64,000 nucleotides of DNA from Clostridiales bacterium (lineage in GTDB: Bacteria > Bacillota > Clostridia > Saccharofermentanales > Saccharofermentanaceae). Made by a program: the position numbers and the translations under genes. The notes beneath the pieces are model-generated. The model did not search any database, was not told the DNA's origin, and saw only the letters and a list, made by a program, of their open reading frames with translations. How positions within the stretch are numbered: position 1 is the stretch's first letter; each line of letters begins with the position of its first letter. The stretch spans positions 124,001 to 188,000 of the forward strand of contig JAFZLF010000009.1 in assembly GCA_017551625.1 (NCBI GenBank), read 5' to 3'. This document shows, one piece after another, positions 24,430 to 33,927 of this stretch.

Positions 24430-25260
24430 ATGTTGTATCTGGTCGGAACACCAATCGGAAATATGGGAGATCTGTCGCCACGTGCGGTAGAGATCCTAAA
24501 ATCAGTGGATCTGGTAGCTTGTGAAGATACCAGAAGAACAGGACTTCTGCTCTCTCACTTCGATATTTCGGCGAAACTCATGAGTTATCACGAGCATAAC
24601 AAGGCGTCAGCCGGCACGAAGATCATCAGCAGGCTCACAGATGGCGCCGAAGTGGCTCTCGTCTCTGATGCAGGTATGCCGAGTATTTCCGATCCTGGCG
24701 AGGATCTGGTCCGGCGCTGCATCGAGGAGGGGATCCCGGTAACTGTCGTCCCCGGACCGGTCGCGGGAATCAGTGCGCTTGTTCTCTCGGGACTCGATAC
24801 GCGTCATTACTTTTTCGAGGGATTCCTCCCGGTGGAGACGAAAGAACGGAAGAACCGTCTTCGTGCCGTGGCGGCGATGCCCGCGACTACGATCCTCTAT
24901 GAAGCACCGCACCGGCTCCTTCGGACACTCTCGGATCTTGCGGGAGAAGGCCTCTCGGAAAGGCGTATCGCGGCCTGCCGGGAATTGACGAAAAAGTACG
25001 AGGAGGTCGTGAGGGGAACGGTCGGGGAACTGATCGCGCACTTCGAGGAAACGCCACCGAAGGGAGAATTCGTTCTCGTACTCGAAGGTGCGCCGCAGGA
25101 GACGGCGAAACCTGTTCTGACTCCCGAAGAAAGGGCAAATCGCATTAAAAATTTAGAAAGTACCGGTATGTCTACCAAAGAAATTGCAAAAACACTGGCT
25201 TTGGAGTGGGGAGAAAGCAAAAAGGCACTATACGCCGAAGTACTCGAGATGATAAAATAA
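24430..25260 (+). CDS. rsmI: 16S rRNA (cytidine1402-2'-O)-methyltransferase
   Basis: 276 residues. Tetrapyrrole-methylase-like fold: LYLVGTPIGNMGDLSPRA at the start, ACEDTRRTGLLLSHF, MSYHEHNKA, ALVSDAGMPSISDPG and VVPGPVAGISALVLSG are all RsmI hallmarks. The C terminus carries a helix-turn-helix-like tail (STKEIAKTLALEWGESKKALY). It follows trmN6 at a distance of 48 bases and ends the conserved block. Confidence 0.96.
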   Translation: MLYLVGTPIGNMGDLSPRAVEILKSVDLVACEDTRRTGLLLSHFDISAKLMSYHEHNKASAGTKIISRLTDGAEVALVSDAGMPSISDPGEDLVRRCIEEGIPVTVVPGPVAGISALVLSGLDTRHYFFEGFLPVETKERKNRLRAVAAMPATTILYEAPHRLLRTLSDLAGEGLSERRIAACRELTKKYEEVVRGTVGELIAHFEETPPKGEFVLVLEGAPQETAKPVLTPEERANRIKNLESTGMSTKEIAKTLALEWGESKKALYAEVLEMIK

Positions 25261-25286
25261 AGAGTAGTTCATTGTATGGGGGATAA

Positions 25287-27812
25287 ATGGATATGGTGGC
25301 CGACGATTCCGGTTTTGTATCGGCATTATATGACTCGTCGATCAGCTTGGATCCACAACTTCTGGCTCAGGTAGACAGCCTGCTGGAGAATGTGGCTCTG
25401 TGCACGTTCGTTGTATTCCCGAAAGAAAAACGTTTCTTCTTTTCCAAAGGTATGACAGAAGTTCTGGGTCCGGTCGCATCCGAGGATATGCTTCTCGATG
25501 ACTATCTGCGATTTGCCGATCCCGAGGAACAGAGGAGTCTGACCGTCCGCTACGAGGAAGCTTTCTATGATCTGATCGCGGCGAACCACAAGGTGGTCTC
25601 CTTCGAGCACAATATCTATTCCAATTCCGGGCATCTCTATCACCTCAAGGTCAATATGCAGGCGGTAAAGAAAGAGAACCACCATCTGATCTTCGGCATG
25701 CTGGAGGACTATACCAGCAGTTTCGGAGAGATCGTGTACGAGAAACTCCTGAGTGACTCCGTCGACGGGTATGTTTTCTGCTATGAAAGTGAAGAAGACT
25801 ACTGCCGGTTTAATACATCCCTGGCCGAGCTGATCGATCTTCCGACCCATGAACTCAAGCATGCGTCGAAGGAAGTCGGCAACCTCGTCAATCCGGAAGA
25901 TAACGCTGTTTTTCTTGCCGTCATGCAGGGCGAGAAAGAATTAAAAGGGAACAGTTCGCTGGACTTCCGTATCCTTTCTCCGGTGAAAGGAGAAGTGTGG
26001 GTCCATTCATGCGGCGTTTTTGATTTCGTGTCTCCGGACCAGAAACACTATAAGATCGGTATCTTCGTGGATGTCACGGATAAGACGAAGATGAGCTCGC
26101 TGCAGCGCCTGATCATCGACGGGTCAGAGGCGATCACATTTACTGCGGATATGAAGCGCGGCATCCTGGAATTCTCCCCCAATATTCTGGATGCCTTCCC
26201 GGATATGCAGCTGAAGTACTCCGGTGACATCATCAACCGTATGGCGGAAGAGGTGATCGAGGATGACCGTCGCCGCTTTAAGGAGACGTTCACCTATCTC
26301 GTCGACGAGGAGAAGGATTCTTTCTCGATCGAGTTCCGCGTATGGGGCAACGATGACCAGATCCGCTGGCTCGCCAGCCGTGGTAAGAAGATCTATGACA
26401 GCAGCACGCAGGCGCTCGTCATCATCGGAACGATCTTCGACCTGACTTCCATGAATGAAGTGCGCGAGAATGTCGAAAAGAACTCTTCGCGCAACGCCCT
26501 GACCGGCCTTATGGTCCGTGACCGTCTTGTCTCGGATCTCGACGCACTGATCCACAGTAGAGATGTGCTTTCGGCAGCTGTCGTGATCATCGACATCAAG
26601 GACTTCCACGTCTTTAATGACCGGTACGGAAGGGAAACCGGTAATAAACTTCTCATAGCCGTGACCAAGAAACTCCGGGAGAGCCGCCCGAAGGGCAGCG
26701 AGGTCTACCAGCTCAACCTCGATACATTCTGTATCCTGTGGCCGAGTGCGACACGTGTCCAGGTGGAGAACCACATGAAGGCCATCAAAGAGGAAATGAA
26801 CGAGCCGATGATGGTCGAGAGAAGTTCTTTCTATGTATCATTCTCCATGAGCGCATCGCTTTTCCCGTCGTGCGGGAACGTCGCCGAGGAACTTCTCGTA
26901 AATGCCGAGATCACACTTCATAAAGTCAAGCAGGATCCGCGGCTGACTTATGCGATCTATACACCACAGTATAAGGTAGAACTGAAGGAGAGACTGGATT
27001 TCGAATTCCAGATCTCCAAGTCCATACGTGAAGGAAACAAGAACTTCCTCCTTTATTTCCAGCCACTGGTCGATGCGCGATCTGAGCGGTTGGTCGGATG
27101 TGAAGCTCTCCTTCGCTGGAGATCGCCGCAGGGCGCGCTGGTCAATCCGGAGAAGGTCATCGCGGCGGTCTATGCTACCGGCCAGATGAATATCGTGGGT
27201 GACTGGATCCTGCGCACGGCCATGAAGCAGTGCAAGACATGGATCGATTCAGGCGTGTCGGAAGACTTCTATGTGCATATCAACGTCACGGCCGAGGATA
27301 TGGCGAGGATCGATTTCGCGGACTACGTTATCCAGCTTCTCGGAGAATACGGGATCCAGCCGAAGAACATCCTCCTCGAGATAACGGAGACGACCTTGAT
27401 GAAGAATCTCGCGATCTGCCGCCAGAACATGATCAAGTTAAGATCGAACGGCATCCGTATCGCGCTCGATGACTTCGGAACCGGATATTCTTCCTTTAAC
27501 TACCTGCGTGAATTCCCGGTAGATGAGATCAAGATCGATCGAGCTTTTGTCGATCAGGACGACCGTTTCAATATGTCATTCATCTCCGCTATCGTGCTCC
27601 TGACCAGAACGATCGGCATGACCGTGTGCGTCGAGGGTATCGAGACCGCGCAGAAAGCGTCGCGCATCCGTTCGCTGGGCGTGGATATCTTCCAGGGCTT
27701 CTACTTCGCCAAGCCCCTATCCCATGAGGACTTCGAACAGAAGTATTTCTCGGGCGCGAAGTTCCGGGCTTCCAAAGAGGAAAAGGAAGAGAGGACCAAG
27801 CGCGGCGAGTAA
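25287..27812 (+). CDS. PAS-GGDEF-EAL protein, probable c-di-GMP phosphodiesterase
   Basis: 841 residues, no membrane segment. Residues 1 to about 390 look like three PAS-type sensor modules. The GGDEF domain (about 400-560) is degenerate: the GGDEF motif reads NLDTF (477-481), so diguanylate cyclase activity is not expected, though IDIKDFHVFNDRYGRETG is still recognisable. The EAL domain (about 570-825) is intact: CEALLRW (605-611), LLEITETTL, the metal-binding DDFGTGYSS (728 on), DEIKIDR and VCVEGIET. It should hydrolyse c-di-GMP to pGpG, perhaps with GTP or another signal binding the dead GGDEF. It follows rsmI by 26 bases. Confidence 0.9.
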   Translation: MDMVADDSGFVSALYDSSISLDPQLLAQVDSLLENVALCTFVVFPKEKRFFFSKGMTEVLGPVASEDMLLDDYLRFADPEEQRSLTVRYEEAFYDLIAANHKVVSFEHNIYSNSGHLYHLKVNMQAVKKENHHLIFGMLEDYTSSFGEIVYEKLLSDSVDGYVFCYESEEDYCRFNTSLAELIDLPTHELKHASKEVGNLVNPEDNAVFLAVMQGEKELKGNSSLDFRILSPVKGEVWVHSCGVFDFVSPDQKHYKIGIFVDVTDKTKMSSLQRLIIDGSEAITFTADMKRGILEFSPNILDAFPDMQLKYSGDIINRMAEEVIEDDRRRFKETFTYLVDEEKDSFSIEFRVWGNDDQIRWLASRGKKIYDSSTQALVIIGTIFDLTSMNEVRENVEKNSSRNALTGLMVRDRLVSDLDALIHSRDVLSAAVVIIDIKDFHVFNDRYGRETGNKLLIAVTKKLRESRPKGSEVYQLNLDTFCILWPSATRVQVENHMKAIKEEMNEPMMVERSSFYVSFSMSASLFPSCGNVAEELLVNAEITLHKVKQDPRLTYAIYTPQYKVELKERLDFEFQISKSIREGNKNFLLYFQPLVDARSERLVGCEALLRWRSPQGALVNPEKVIAAVYATGQMNIVGDWILRTAMKQCKTWIDSGVSEDFYVHINVTAEDMARIDFADYVIQLLGEYGIQPKNILLEITETTLMKNLAICRQNMIKLRSNGIRIALDDFGTGYSSFNYLREFPVDEIKIDRAFVDQDDRFNMSFISAIVLLTRTIGMTVCVEGIETAQKASRIRSLGVDIFQGFYFAKPLSHEDFEQKYFSGAKFRASKEEKEERTKRGE

Positions 27813-27817
27813 GCCCG

Positions 27818-30292
27818 TTACTTAGCTACGATGTTCGCAAGTCTTCCCTTAACATAGATGAACTTGACGATCGATCTTCCGGCGAGAGCAGCCTCGAGGT
27901 GACTGTCTTCCTTGACGATCTTCTCCACATCTTCCTGTGTCGCGTCCGGCGCGATGTTGACCTTGAACTTGACCTGACCGTTGATCTGTACGGCGATCTC
28001 GATCGTATCCTTTACGAGCTTGCTCTCGTCGCAGATAGGCCAAGCCTGATTGAAGATACTGTACTCATTGCCCATCCTCTCCCAGAGTTCTTCCGTGAAG
28101 TGCGGAGCATACGGAGCGTAGAGAAGGAGGAAGGTCTCGACAGTCGATCTCAGAAGCGCGTCGTTCTTATTTGCCGCACCCTGGTACTTACCGATCGCAT
28201 TCAGGAGCTCCATGAGACGGGCGATGGAAGTATTGAACTGGAATCTCTCGGTGTCTGTCGTAACGGCCTTAATGGTGTAGTTCAGGCTGTAAAGGAGAGC
28301 CTTGTCTTCTTCACTGAGGTCTGTCGGAAGAGCCTGTCCCTTAGCGATGCCCTTTACATCTTCGACGAGATGGTCGATACGGCCGGTGAACTTCACGATT
28401 GCCTGAAGGCCGCTTTCACTCCACGGACCACCGTCCGTGTAAGCAAACCCGAATGCGAGGTAGGTTCTGAATACGTCAGAACCATACTTCTGGATGTACG
28501 GATCCGGCGCGACCGTATTTCCTCTGGACTTACTCATTCTGTTTCCGTCCGGTCCGAGGATGATACCCTGGTGAACGAGAGACGTGAACGGCTCGTCGAA
28601 ATCGAGGTAACCCATATCACGGAGGGCCTTGCAGAAGAAACGGGTGTACAGGAGGTGCATCGCGGCATGCTCCGGACCACCGACGTACTTATCGACCGGG
28701 CACATCTTGTCGATGAGCTCTCTGTTAAAAGGTTCCTTATCGTTCTTGTTATCCGGGTAACGGAGCTGGTACCAGGAAGAGTCAACAAATGTATCCATGG
28801 TATCCGGATCGCGTTTTGCCGGAGCGCCGCACTTCGGACATGTGGTGTTCATGAACTCTGCGCACTTCGCGAGCGGAGACTCTCCATCCGGACGGAATTC
28901 TACGTCGTAGGGGAGGAGAACCGGGAGCTGATCGTCCGGTACCGGAACGACGCCGCACTTCTCGCAGTGAACGACCGGGATCGGTGTGCCCCAGTAACGC
29001 TGACGGGAGATCAGCCAGTCGCGGAGTCTGTAGTTGATCTTTCTTTCTGCCATGCCCTGCGGCTGGAGTTTCTCGATGATCGCATCGATCGCGGTCTTGA
29101 AGTTCAGACCGTCGAATTCGCCGCTGTTCACGAGGATGCCTTTTTCAATGAACGGAAGTTCATCCTCTGCATCCGCGCTGGAAGCGATGACTCTCTGGAT
29201 CGGGAGGTCGAACTTCTTGGCGAATTCATAGTCTCTTTCATCGTGCGCCGGAACGGCCATGACCACACCGGTACCGTAGGTGGCGATTACATAATCGGAA
29301 GCCCAGATCGGGACCTTCTTTCCGGTGATCGGGTGGATCGCATAAGATCCTGTAAAGACACCGGTCTTCTCACGTGTGGTGGACATTCTGTCGATATCGG
29401 AAGCTTTCTTCGTGAAGGCCTGATACTCTTCGACCTTTTCTCTGCACTCATCTGTGGTCAGAAGTGTGCACAGCGGCGATTCCGGAGCAACTACTACGTA
29501 GGAAACACCCATCAGGGTATCGGCACGGGTAGTAAATACGGAAAGCTTCAGATCAGAACCATCTTCGTCAAGGAGACGCTCGCCGTTCTTTTCGCACAGG
29601 AAGGAGATCTGTGTACCTTCGGATCTGCCGATCCAATTGGTCTGGATCTTCTTGGTCTTTTCCGGCCAGTCGAGCTGCGGCAGGCAGTCGAGCAATTCCT
29701 GCGCATAGGCAGTGATCTTGAAGAACCACTGCGTCATGTTCTTGTGCTCTACCTCGGTATGGCAGCGCTCACATGCGCCGTCGATGACCTGCTCGTTCGC
29801 AAGAACCGTATTACACTGCGGGCACCAGTTGACCGGTGCATTCTTTCTGTAGGCCAGGCCCTTCTCGAGGAGTCTTAAGAAGATCCACTGGTTCCACTTG
29901 TAGTACTCCGGCTTACATGTCGCGATCTCATAATCCCAGTCATAGGTCGCGCCCATGTTCTTGAGCTGCTGCTCCATGATCTCGATATTGTGAAGGGTGC
30001 TGTCCTTCGGGTGGATACCTGTCTTGATCGCGTAGTTCTCCGCCGGGAGACCAAAGGAGTCAAATCCCATCGGGTGAAATACATTATAGCCCTGCATCCT
30101 CTTCATACGGGACCAGGAGTCGGTCAGAGAGTAGTTGTACCAGTGACCGAGGTGGAGATTCGCGGCGGACGGATAAGAGAACATCTCGAGGACATATAGC
30201 TTCTCACCCTTGCCGTTCGGATCGAACTTATATAATTGGGTCTCTTCCCATTTCTTTTGCCATTTACGATCGACATCAGTAGAATAGGCCAT
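27818..30292 (-). CDS. leuS: Leucyl-tRNA synthetase
   Basis: Charges tRNA-Leu; class I synthetase, 824 residues. HIGH motif is [13 protein letters not shown] motif is [12 protein letters not shown], and the CP1 editing domain lies between ([31 protein letters not shown]). The zinc module CPQCNTVL...CERC is present. I use the second in-frame ATG (30292): GAGAGG lies eight bases upstream of it but only two from the first ATG at 30298. The upstream leader is only about 40 bases, with no room for a T-box. Confidence 0.96.
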   Translation of the reverse strand: MAYSTDVDRKWQKKWEETQLYKFDPNGKGEKLYVLEMFSYPSAANLHLGHWYNYSLTDSWSRMKRMQGYNVFHPMGFDSFGLPAENYAIKTGIHPKDSTLHNIEIMEQQLKNMGATYDWDYEIATCKPEYYKWNQWIFLRLLEKGLAYRKNAPVNWCPQCNTVLANEQVIDGACERCHTEVEHKNMTQWFFKITAYAQELLDCLPQLDWPEKTKKIQTNWIGRSEGTQISFLCEKNGERLLDEDGSDLKLSVFTTRADTLMGVSYVVVAPESPLCTLLTTDECREKVEEYQAFTKKASDIDRMSTTREKTGVFTGSYAIHPITGKKVPIWASDYVIATYGTGVVMAVPAHDERDYEFAKKFDLPIQRVIASSADAEDELPFIEKGILVNSGEFDGLNFKTAIDAIIEKLQPQGMAERKINYRLRDWLISRQRYWGTPIPVVHCEKCGVVPVPDDQLPVLLPYDVEFRPDGESPLAKCAEFMNTTCPKCGAPAKRDPDTMDTFVDSSWYQLRYPDNKNDKEPFNRELIDKMCPVDKYVGGPEHAAMHLLYTRFFCKALRDMGYLDFDEPFTSLVHQGIILGPDGNRMSKSRGNTVAPDPYIQKYGSDVFRTYLAFGFAYTDGGPWSESGLQAIVKFTGRIDHLVEDVKGIAKGQALPTDLSEEDKALLYSLNYTIKAVTTDTERFQFNTSIARLMELLNAIGKYQGAANKNDALLRSTVETFLLLYAPYAPHFTEELWERMGNEYSIFNQAWPICDESKLVKDTIEIAVQINGQVKFKVNIAPDATQEDVEKIVKEDSHLEAALAGRSIVKFIYVKGRLANIVAK

Positions 30293-30329
30293 CGTCATTA
30301 CCTCTCTTTATTGAAACTTTCGAACCTAC

Positions 30330-30338
30330 ATTATAGCA
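30330..30338 (-). promoter_or_regulatory. leuS promoter, extended -10
   Basis: On the minus strand TGC-TATAAT lies about 38 bases ahead of the leuS start; the -35 region is weak. Confidence 0.55.
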
Positions 30339-30382
30339 GATTTATACCCGGCGGAGAATGTATATACTATATATTTCTTTTC

Positions 30383-30411
30383 TTGCCGACAAGAGGGAAA
30401 ACGGGTAGTAT
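30383..30411 (+). promoter_or_regulatory. Promoter of the zinc-ribbon/DUF4190 gene
   Basis: TTGCCG, 17-base spacer, TAGTAT, about 59 bases before the ATG. Confidence 0.5.
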
Positions 30412-30469
30412 ATGTAATTGGAAAAGAAATTTGATCCGGAGACGGAAAAAGAGATGAGGAGAATGATTT

Positions 30470-31546
30470 ATGAAGTGTCCTTTATGTGGTAATGAGAACC
30501 TTGACAGCACTCGGTTCTGCATTTGGTGTGCTGCCCCTCTGGATAATGCGGCTCCGGCTCAACCTGAACAGGCTCCTGTAGCTGCGGCACCCGCACAGCC
30601 TGCAACACCGGCACCCGTACAGCCTGCAACACAGGCACCCGTACAGCCTGCAGCACCGGCATCCGTTCAGCCGGCGGCGCCGCAATCTCCCTATATCCCG
30701 GTCCAGTCGGCGATCCCTCAGGGAGCTCCTTCCTATGCTTCGCCGGCCGGTGGGATGAACACCCCGATCCAGGCTGCGTATGTGGCACCCGGTACCGCCG
30801 CGCCAAGACAGGTGACCAATGTTCTTTGTATCCTCGGTTTTATTTTCTCGCTGGTATCGATCTTCTGCTGCGGTCTCACGGCCATCGTCAGCCTTATCTT
30901 GTCGATCCTCGGATTGGTATTCGCCAATAAGAATAACCAGAAAGGCAAGGGACTTGGAATTGCCGGTATAGCCATTTCGGCGGTGATGCTTGCGATCTTT
31001 ATCCTGTATCTGGCGACAGGACGTTTTCATGTAAATACCAATTTCAATTTCGGAAAGAAACTTGATACTCCGGAAAAGATCGAAGAATACATCAAGGAGA
31101 ACAACTGGATCGAGCTCGAGGAAGGCTCATATCTGCAGTTCAAATCCTCCAAGAATTTCAAGTATTACCGTCAGTATGACGAACTCGATGATTACTACTA
31201 CTCGGGGACCTACGAGCTCTATGTCGGCGACGAGGCGATGGACTATATCGAGGATGAACTCAGTGAGTATGGTGTGACCAGAGAAGAAGTCGAGGGGATC
31301 GCGGACAGAGAGGAACTCTATGAGATGGACAATCTCGTCGTTTTAGTCCTTCACAACGAGAAGCAGATCATTGATGGCGAAAACATATTGGACAAAGACG
31401 TGGATACTCCGTATTTCGGCTTTTTTGTGACGGATAAAAAGGGAAAGGAACACGCTCTCGACATTGTGAACGCGAATCAGTACACATACTGTCTGTTCGT
31501 TCCGGAAGACGAATACGAAGACGCGAAGAAAGCACAGAAAGACTAG
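30470..31546 (+). CDS. Zinc-ribbon, Pro/Ala/Gln repeat, DUF4190-type membrane protein
   Basis: 358 residues. The N-terminal zinc ribbon is CPLCGNENLDSTRFCIWC. Residues about 25-105 are a Pro/Ala/Gln-rich linker with tandem APVQPAT-like repeats. Two hydrophobic segments (about 121-148 and 161-183) with a short N/K/G linker (FANKNNQKGKGLGIAGI) match DUF4190. About 170 residues then face one side of the membrane: a charged domain with YYYSGTYELYVGDEAM and a C-terminal extension rich in Glu and Lys. Function is unknown; such proteins are common in Clostridia and may sense envelope state. It converges on the TraX-like gene with a four-base gap. Confidence 0.8.
   Translation: MKCPLCGNENLDSTRFCIWCAAPLDNAAPAQPEQAPVAAAPAQPATPAPVQPATQAPVQPAAPASVQPAAPQSPYIPVQSAIPQGAPSYASPAGGMNTPIQAAYVAPGTAAPRQVTNVLCILGFIFSLVSIFCCGLTAIVSLILSILGLVFANKNNQKGKGLGIAGIAISAVMLAIFILYLATGRFHVNTNFNFGKKLDTPEKIEEYIKENNWIELEEGSYLQFKSSKNFKYYRQYDELDDYYYSGTYELYVGDEAMDYIEDELSEYGVTREEVEGIADREELYEMDNLVVLVLHNEKQIIDGENILDKDVDTPYFGFFVTDKKGKEHALDIVNANQYTYCLFVPEDEYEDAKKAQKD
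30590..30672 (+). repeat. Tandem 24-base coding repeats (PAPVQPAT units)
   Basis: About three and a half copies of a 24-base unit built around GCACCCGTACAGCCTGCA, encoding A/P-P-V-Q-P-A-T/A. It makes the Pro/Ala linker of the surrounding gene and is likely to vary in copy number. Confidence 0.75.
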
Positions 31547-31550
31547 AGAT

Positions 31551-32393
31551 TCAGCTGACCAGATACGCGGTGATCGCGCATAGTCCGATCGTCACGGGAT
31601 ACAGAAGATATAACGACCGATAGAAGATCTTCGGTCGTTTTCTTTTTCTGCTCGGAAGAAGGAGACACAGCAGGAAACCGATGAGAGAGAAGGCCTGCCA
31701 GGTGACTGTCCCGGTCATGCGGAAGTACATGTAGGTGTAACAGGCGGCAAAAGCACTGTAGAACACAGTCGCGACGAGCACGCGGTTGTCGATCTTCCAC
31801 CGGTGGAGAAAGTAGAAAATCAGCGTACACATGACCGACATCAGGGACATCGTAAGCGGAAGGAATGTAAGAAGTGTCATGCAGACCGCGAACAGCACGA
31901 TGGCCAGCGCGTGAAGCGTGGTGCGCGGCCATGCGGGTACTTTCATGCCCTTCGGGAGATTGTTTGCCTCGGTGCTGGAGATCACGATGCCATAGCGGGT
32001 GCTATGGGAGGTCTGATTCGGCTCGAGGAGATTTAAAGAGGCGACACGGTCACGAGGCAGCGAGACCAGCAGCTCGACACCGTAGAGGATCAGAAAGGCG
32101 ATCAGCCAGGTAAAAACGATGTTGAGACGCGCCGGCTGAGGGGATTTGTTCCACAGCAGATACACGAGCAGTAACACGGCCTGGGACAGGTACGCCGTAA
32201 AGGCGATGCGCAGGAAATACTTGTACGTATTGGAAGCGAGGAAGAAGCCCTCGGCCAGGGCCTGAGCGAAGAAAGGCATCGAAATGTAGCCGATGATCTC
32301 GAGGACAAAGATCGCGCAGGATGGCAGGATCCCGTCGAAGAAAACCGCTGCGATTCCGCATATCATGAACAAATATGCCAATATCTTCTTCAC
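31551..32393 (-). CDS. TraX-family membrane protein
   Basis: 280 residues with about eight hydrophobic helices. The N-terminal half matches the TraX family, which is related to acyltransferase-3 proteins: IGYISMPFFAQALAEGFFLASNTYKYFLRIAFTAYLSQ is the typical fold segment, split here only for description (GFFLASNTYKYFLRI is the key part). TraX acetylates F-pilin in enterobacteria, but chromosomal relatives in Firmicutes have unknown substrates, probably extracellular polymers or lipids. The GTG start has GGGGTAG upstream; the nearby ATG is out of frame. No conjugation gene is near, so I do not infer transfer functions. Confidence 0.75.
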   Translation of the reverse strand: MKKILAYLFMICGIAAVFFDGILPSCAIFVLEIIGYISMPFFAQALAEGFFLASNTYKYFLRIAFTAYLSQAVLLLVYLLWNKSPQPARLNIVFTWLIAFLILYGVELLVSLPRDRVASLNLLEPNQTSHSTRYGIVISSTEANNLPKGMKVPAWPRTTLHALAIVLFAVCMTLLTFLPLTMSLMSVMCTLIFYFLHRWKIDNRVLVATVFYSAFAACYTYMYFRMTGTVTWQAFSLIGFLLCLLLPSRKRKRPKIFYRSLYLLYPVTIGLCAITAYLVS

Positions 32394-32434
32394 ATTTCTA
32401 CCCCAATTTGTAAAATGAATGCAATCCTGCGACG

Positions 32435-32463
32435 TTGAAAGATAAGCACATTTATTGTATCAT
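32435..32463 (+). promoter_or_regulatory. mreB promoter
   Basis: TTGAAA, 17-base spacer, TATCAT; 68 bases ahead of the mreB start. Confidence 0.65.
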
Positions 32464-32474
32464 TAACGTGCTTA

Positions 32475-32510
32475 ATTGTGCATTCACAATACGCAAAAGC
32501 GTATTTTTCT
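32475..32510 (+). promoter_or_regulatory. Two overlapping hairpins in the mreB leader, possible attenuator
   Basis: Hairpin A: ATTGTG-CATT-CACAAT (32475-32490). Hairpin B: AATACGC-AAAA-GCGTATT (32488-32505) followed by TTTCT, a terminator-like form. They share bases 32488-32490, so they compete. B ends 22 bases before the ATG. That it controls mreB is inference. Confidence 0.5.
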
Positions 32511-32531
32511 TATATATGTGAGGTTTTGATC

Positions 32532-33542
32532 ATGGGTTTAGGACTGGATATCGGTATTGATCTGGGCACAAGCAGTGTCCTTATATATGTTCGCGGCAAG
32601 GGCGTCGTTCTGAAGGAGCCGTCCGTCGTTGCGGTAAATACGAAGACGGGAACCGTTCTGGCGGTTGGTGAGAGCGCGAGCCTGATGCTCGGCAGAACAC
32701 CGGGTGTCGTCGAGGCGATCCGTCCTCTTCGCGATGGTGTTATTTCCGACTTTAAGGTTACCGAGGTCATGCTGAAGGCGTTCATCGGCCGTGTATGCCA
32801 GGGCATCCGTGCGACATACTTCCGCCCGACGATCGTTGTTTGCGTTCCGTCTGTGATCACTCCGGTTGAGCAGAAGGCCGTTGAGGATGCCTGCCGTCAT
32901 GCCGGCGCGAAGGATGTATTCCTGATCCGTGAGCCGATCGCAGCTGCGATCGGTGCCGGTATCGATATTACGAAGGCATGTGGTTCCATGATTGTAGATA
33001 TCGGAGGCGGTACCACGGATATCGCGGTTATCTCCCTCTGCGAGCCTGTAGTTGACTTCTCCCTGAAGGTCGCAGGCGACAAGTTTGACGAAGCAATCGT
33101 TAAGCACGTCCGTCGTAAGCACAACGTCCTCATCGGTGAGAAGACGGCGGAAGAACTGAAGATCAACATCGGATGCGCGTATCCGAGAGAAGAAGAAATG
33201 ACGATGGATGTCCGTGGACGTAACCTCATCACCGGTCTTCCGGCGACGGTTACTGTTTCTTCCACTGAGATGCTCGAAGCTCTTGAAGAACCGGTAGCGG
33301 CGATCTTCGATGCAGTACACTCCGTACTAGAGAGAACTCCGCCGGAACTGATGGCCGATATCTCCCAGCGTGGTATCGTTATGACCGGTGGCGGCGCGCT
33401 CCTTTATGGTCTCGACCGCATGCTTGCCACTAAGATCGGTATCGACGTATGCGTAGCTGAAGACACCGTTTCCTGTGTCGCGATCGGAACAGGAAAAGCA
33501 CTCGGCATGATGGACAAGTTCGCCGCGCTGGGCGATACCTGA
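32532..33542 (+). CDS. mreB: Rod-shape actin homologue MreB/Mbl
   Basis: 336 residues. Bacterial actin that guides lateral wall synthesis. Actin-fold phosphate loops are DIGIDLGTSSVLIYVRGKGVVL and VDIGGGTTDIAVISL; the adenosine-site motif is GIVMTGGGALLYGLDRML. ATG 32532 follows TGAGG; the frame continues 18 codons upstream through the leader hairpins and is not likely used. It stands alone without mreC and mreD, as for Bacillus mbl, so the paralogue identity (MreB, Mbl or MreBH) is open. The repeated hairpin motif follows its stop. Confidence 0.93.
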   Translation: MGLGLDIGIDLGTSSVLIYVRGKGVVLKEPSVVAVNTKTGTVLAVGESASLMLGRTPGVVEAIRPLRDGVISDFKVTEVMLKAFIGRVCQGIRATYFRPTIVVCVPSVITPVEQKAVEDACRHAGAKDVFLIREPIAAAIGAGIDITKACGSMIVDIGGGTTDIAVISLCEPVVDFSLKVAGDKFDEAIVKHVRRKHNVLIGEKTAEELKINIGCAYPREEEMTMDVRGRNLITGLPATVTVSSTEMLEALEEPVAAIFDAVHSVLERTPPELMADISQRGIVMTGGGALLYGLDRMLATKIGIDVCVAEDTVSCVAIGTGKALGMMDKFAALGDT

Positions 33543-33577
33543 TCGGTCTTACCTTCAGACAATTCAATCGCTGTAAT

Positions 33578-33634
33578 AAATCAACGTCGCTGGTCCTCGA
33601 TACTTCGTGTCTGCGGAATCGCGACTTTTGATTT
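33578..33634 (+). other. Repeated structured hairpin motif, copy 1
   Basis: Outer stem AAATCAA/TTGATTT, then GTCGC/GCGAC, then unpaired TGG, TCC paired to GGA, an internal loop TC opposite TGC, and an apical stem GATAC/GTGTC with loop TTC. The TGG-TCC-TC and TGC-GGA signatures are identical to copy 2 at 44327, while the apical and outer stems differ in sequence but not in form. It starts 36 bases after the mreB stop and is followed by TTA, so it may also end the mreB transcript. Confidence 0.65.
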
Positions 33635-33706
33635 TTACGGCGATTTGTATTTGTCTTGTTCCGATCAGGTATCGTCAAGTGCTGGTTTGTATGACGTTTT
33701 CGTTAG
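33635..33706. other. Intergenic stretch before the rho promoter
   Basis: AT-rich, no open frame with a ribosome site. The gap between mreB and rho is 385 bases in all; it holds hairpin copy 1, this spacer, the rho promoter and the rho leader. I see no further feature here. Confidence 0.5.
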
Positions 33707-33736
33707 TTGACAATTCGGGTTTTCAAATTATATAAT
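33707..33736 (+). promoter_or_regulatory. rho promoter
   Basis: TTGACA, 18-base spacer, TATAAT: consensus boxes about 190 bases before the rho start. Confidence 0.75.
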
Positions 33737-33742
33737 GACAAC

Positions 33743-33927
33743 GATTTAGCGATTGTGTTGCGGGTACGCTTCTTGCATGGGATGAGAAGCAGGCAATACA
33801 GATGAGGTGTAATTGATTTTTCGCATTTAAAACGATAACTGTGTGCGCTTCTAAGAGCATGAGTATATCTTCTTGCGCGTACAGAAAAAGCCCGATTCCA
33901 AAACTAAAAAAACTGAGAGGTACATAA
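33743..33927 (+). promoter_or_regulatory. Long rho 5' leader
   Basis: About 185 untranslated bases with a hairpin GCTTCT/AGAAGC at 33768-33790 and no open frame. rho is known to be autoregulated by early termination in its leader in other bacteria; the length here fits that but no specific site is proven. Confidence 0.4.

Noticed and set aside
27899-29878. 659-codon open frame on the plus strand opposite leuS
   Set aside because: It is the antisense shadow of leuS; the leuS protein has all class I synthetase motifs, and the shadow product has no recognisable domain or ribosome site.
30293-30469. Possible T-box upstream of leuS
   Set aside because: The promoter lies only about 38 bases from the start and no T-box sequence is present.
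30590-30672. CRISPR-like direct repeats
   Set aside because: The 24-base units are adjacent without spacers and lie in frame in a coding region.
31551-32393. Evidence for a conjugative element from the TraX-like gene
   Set aside because: No relaxase, coupling protein, type IV secretion gene or integrase is in the window; TraX homologues are common on chromosomes.
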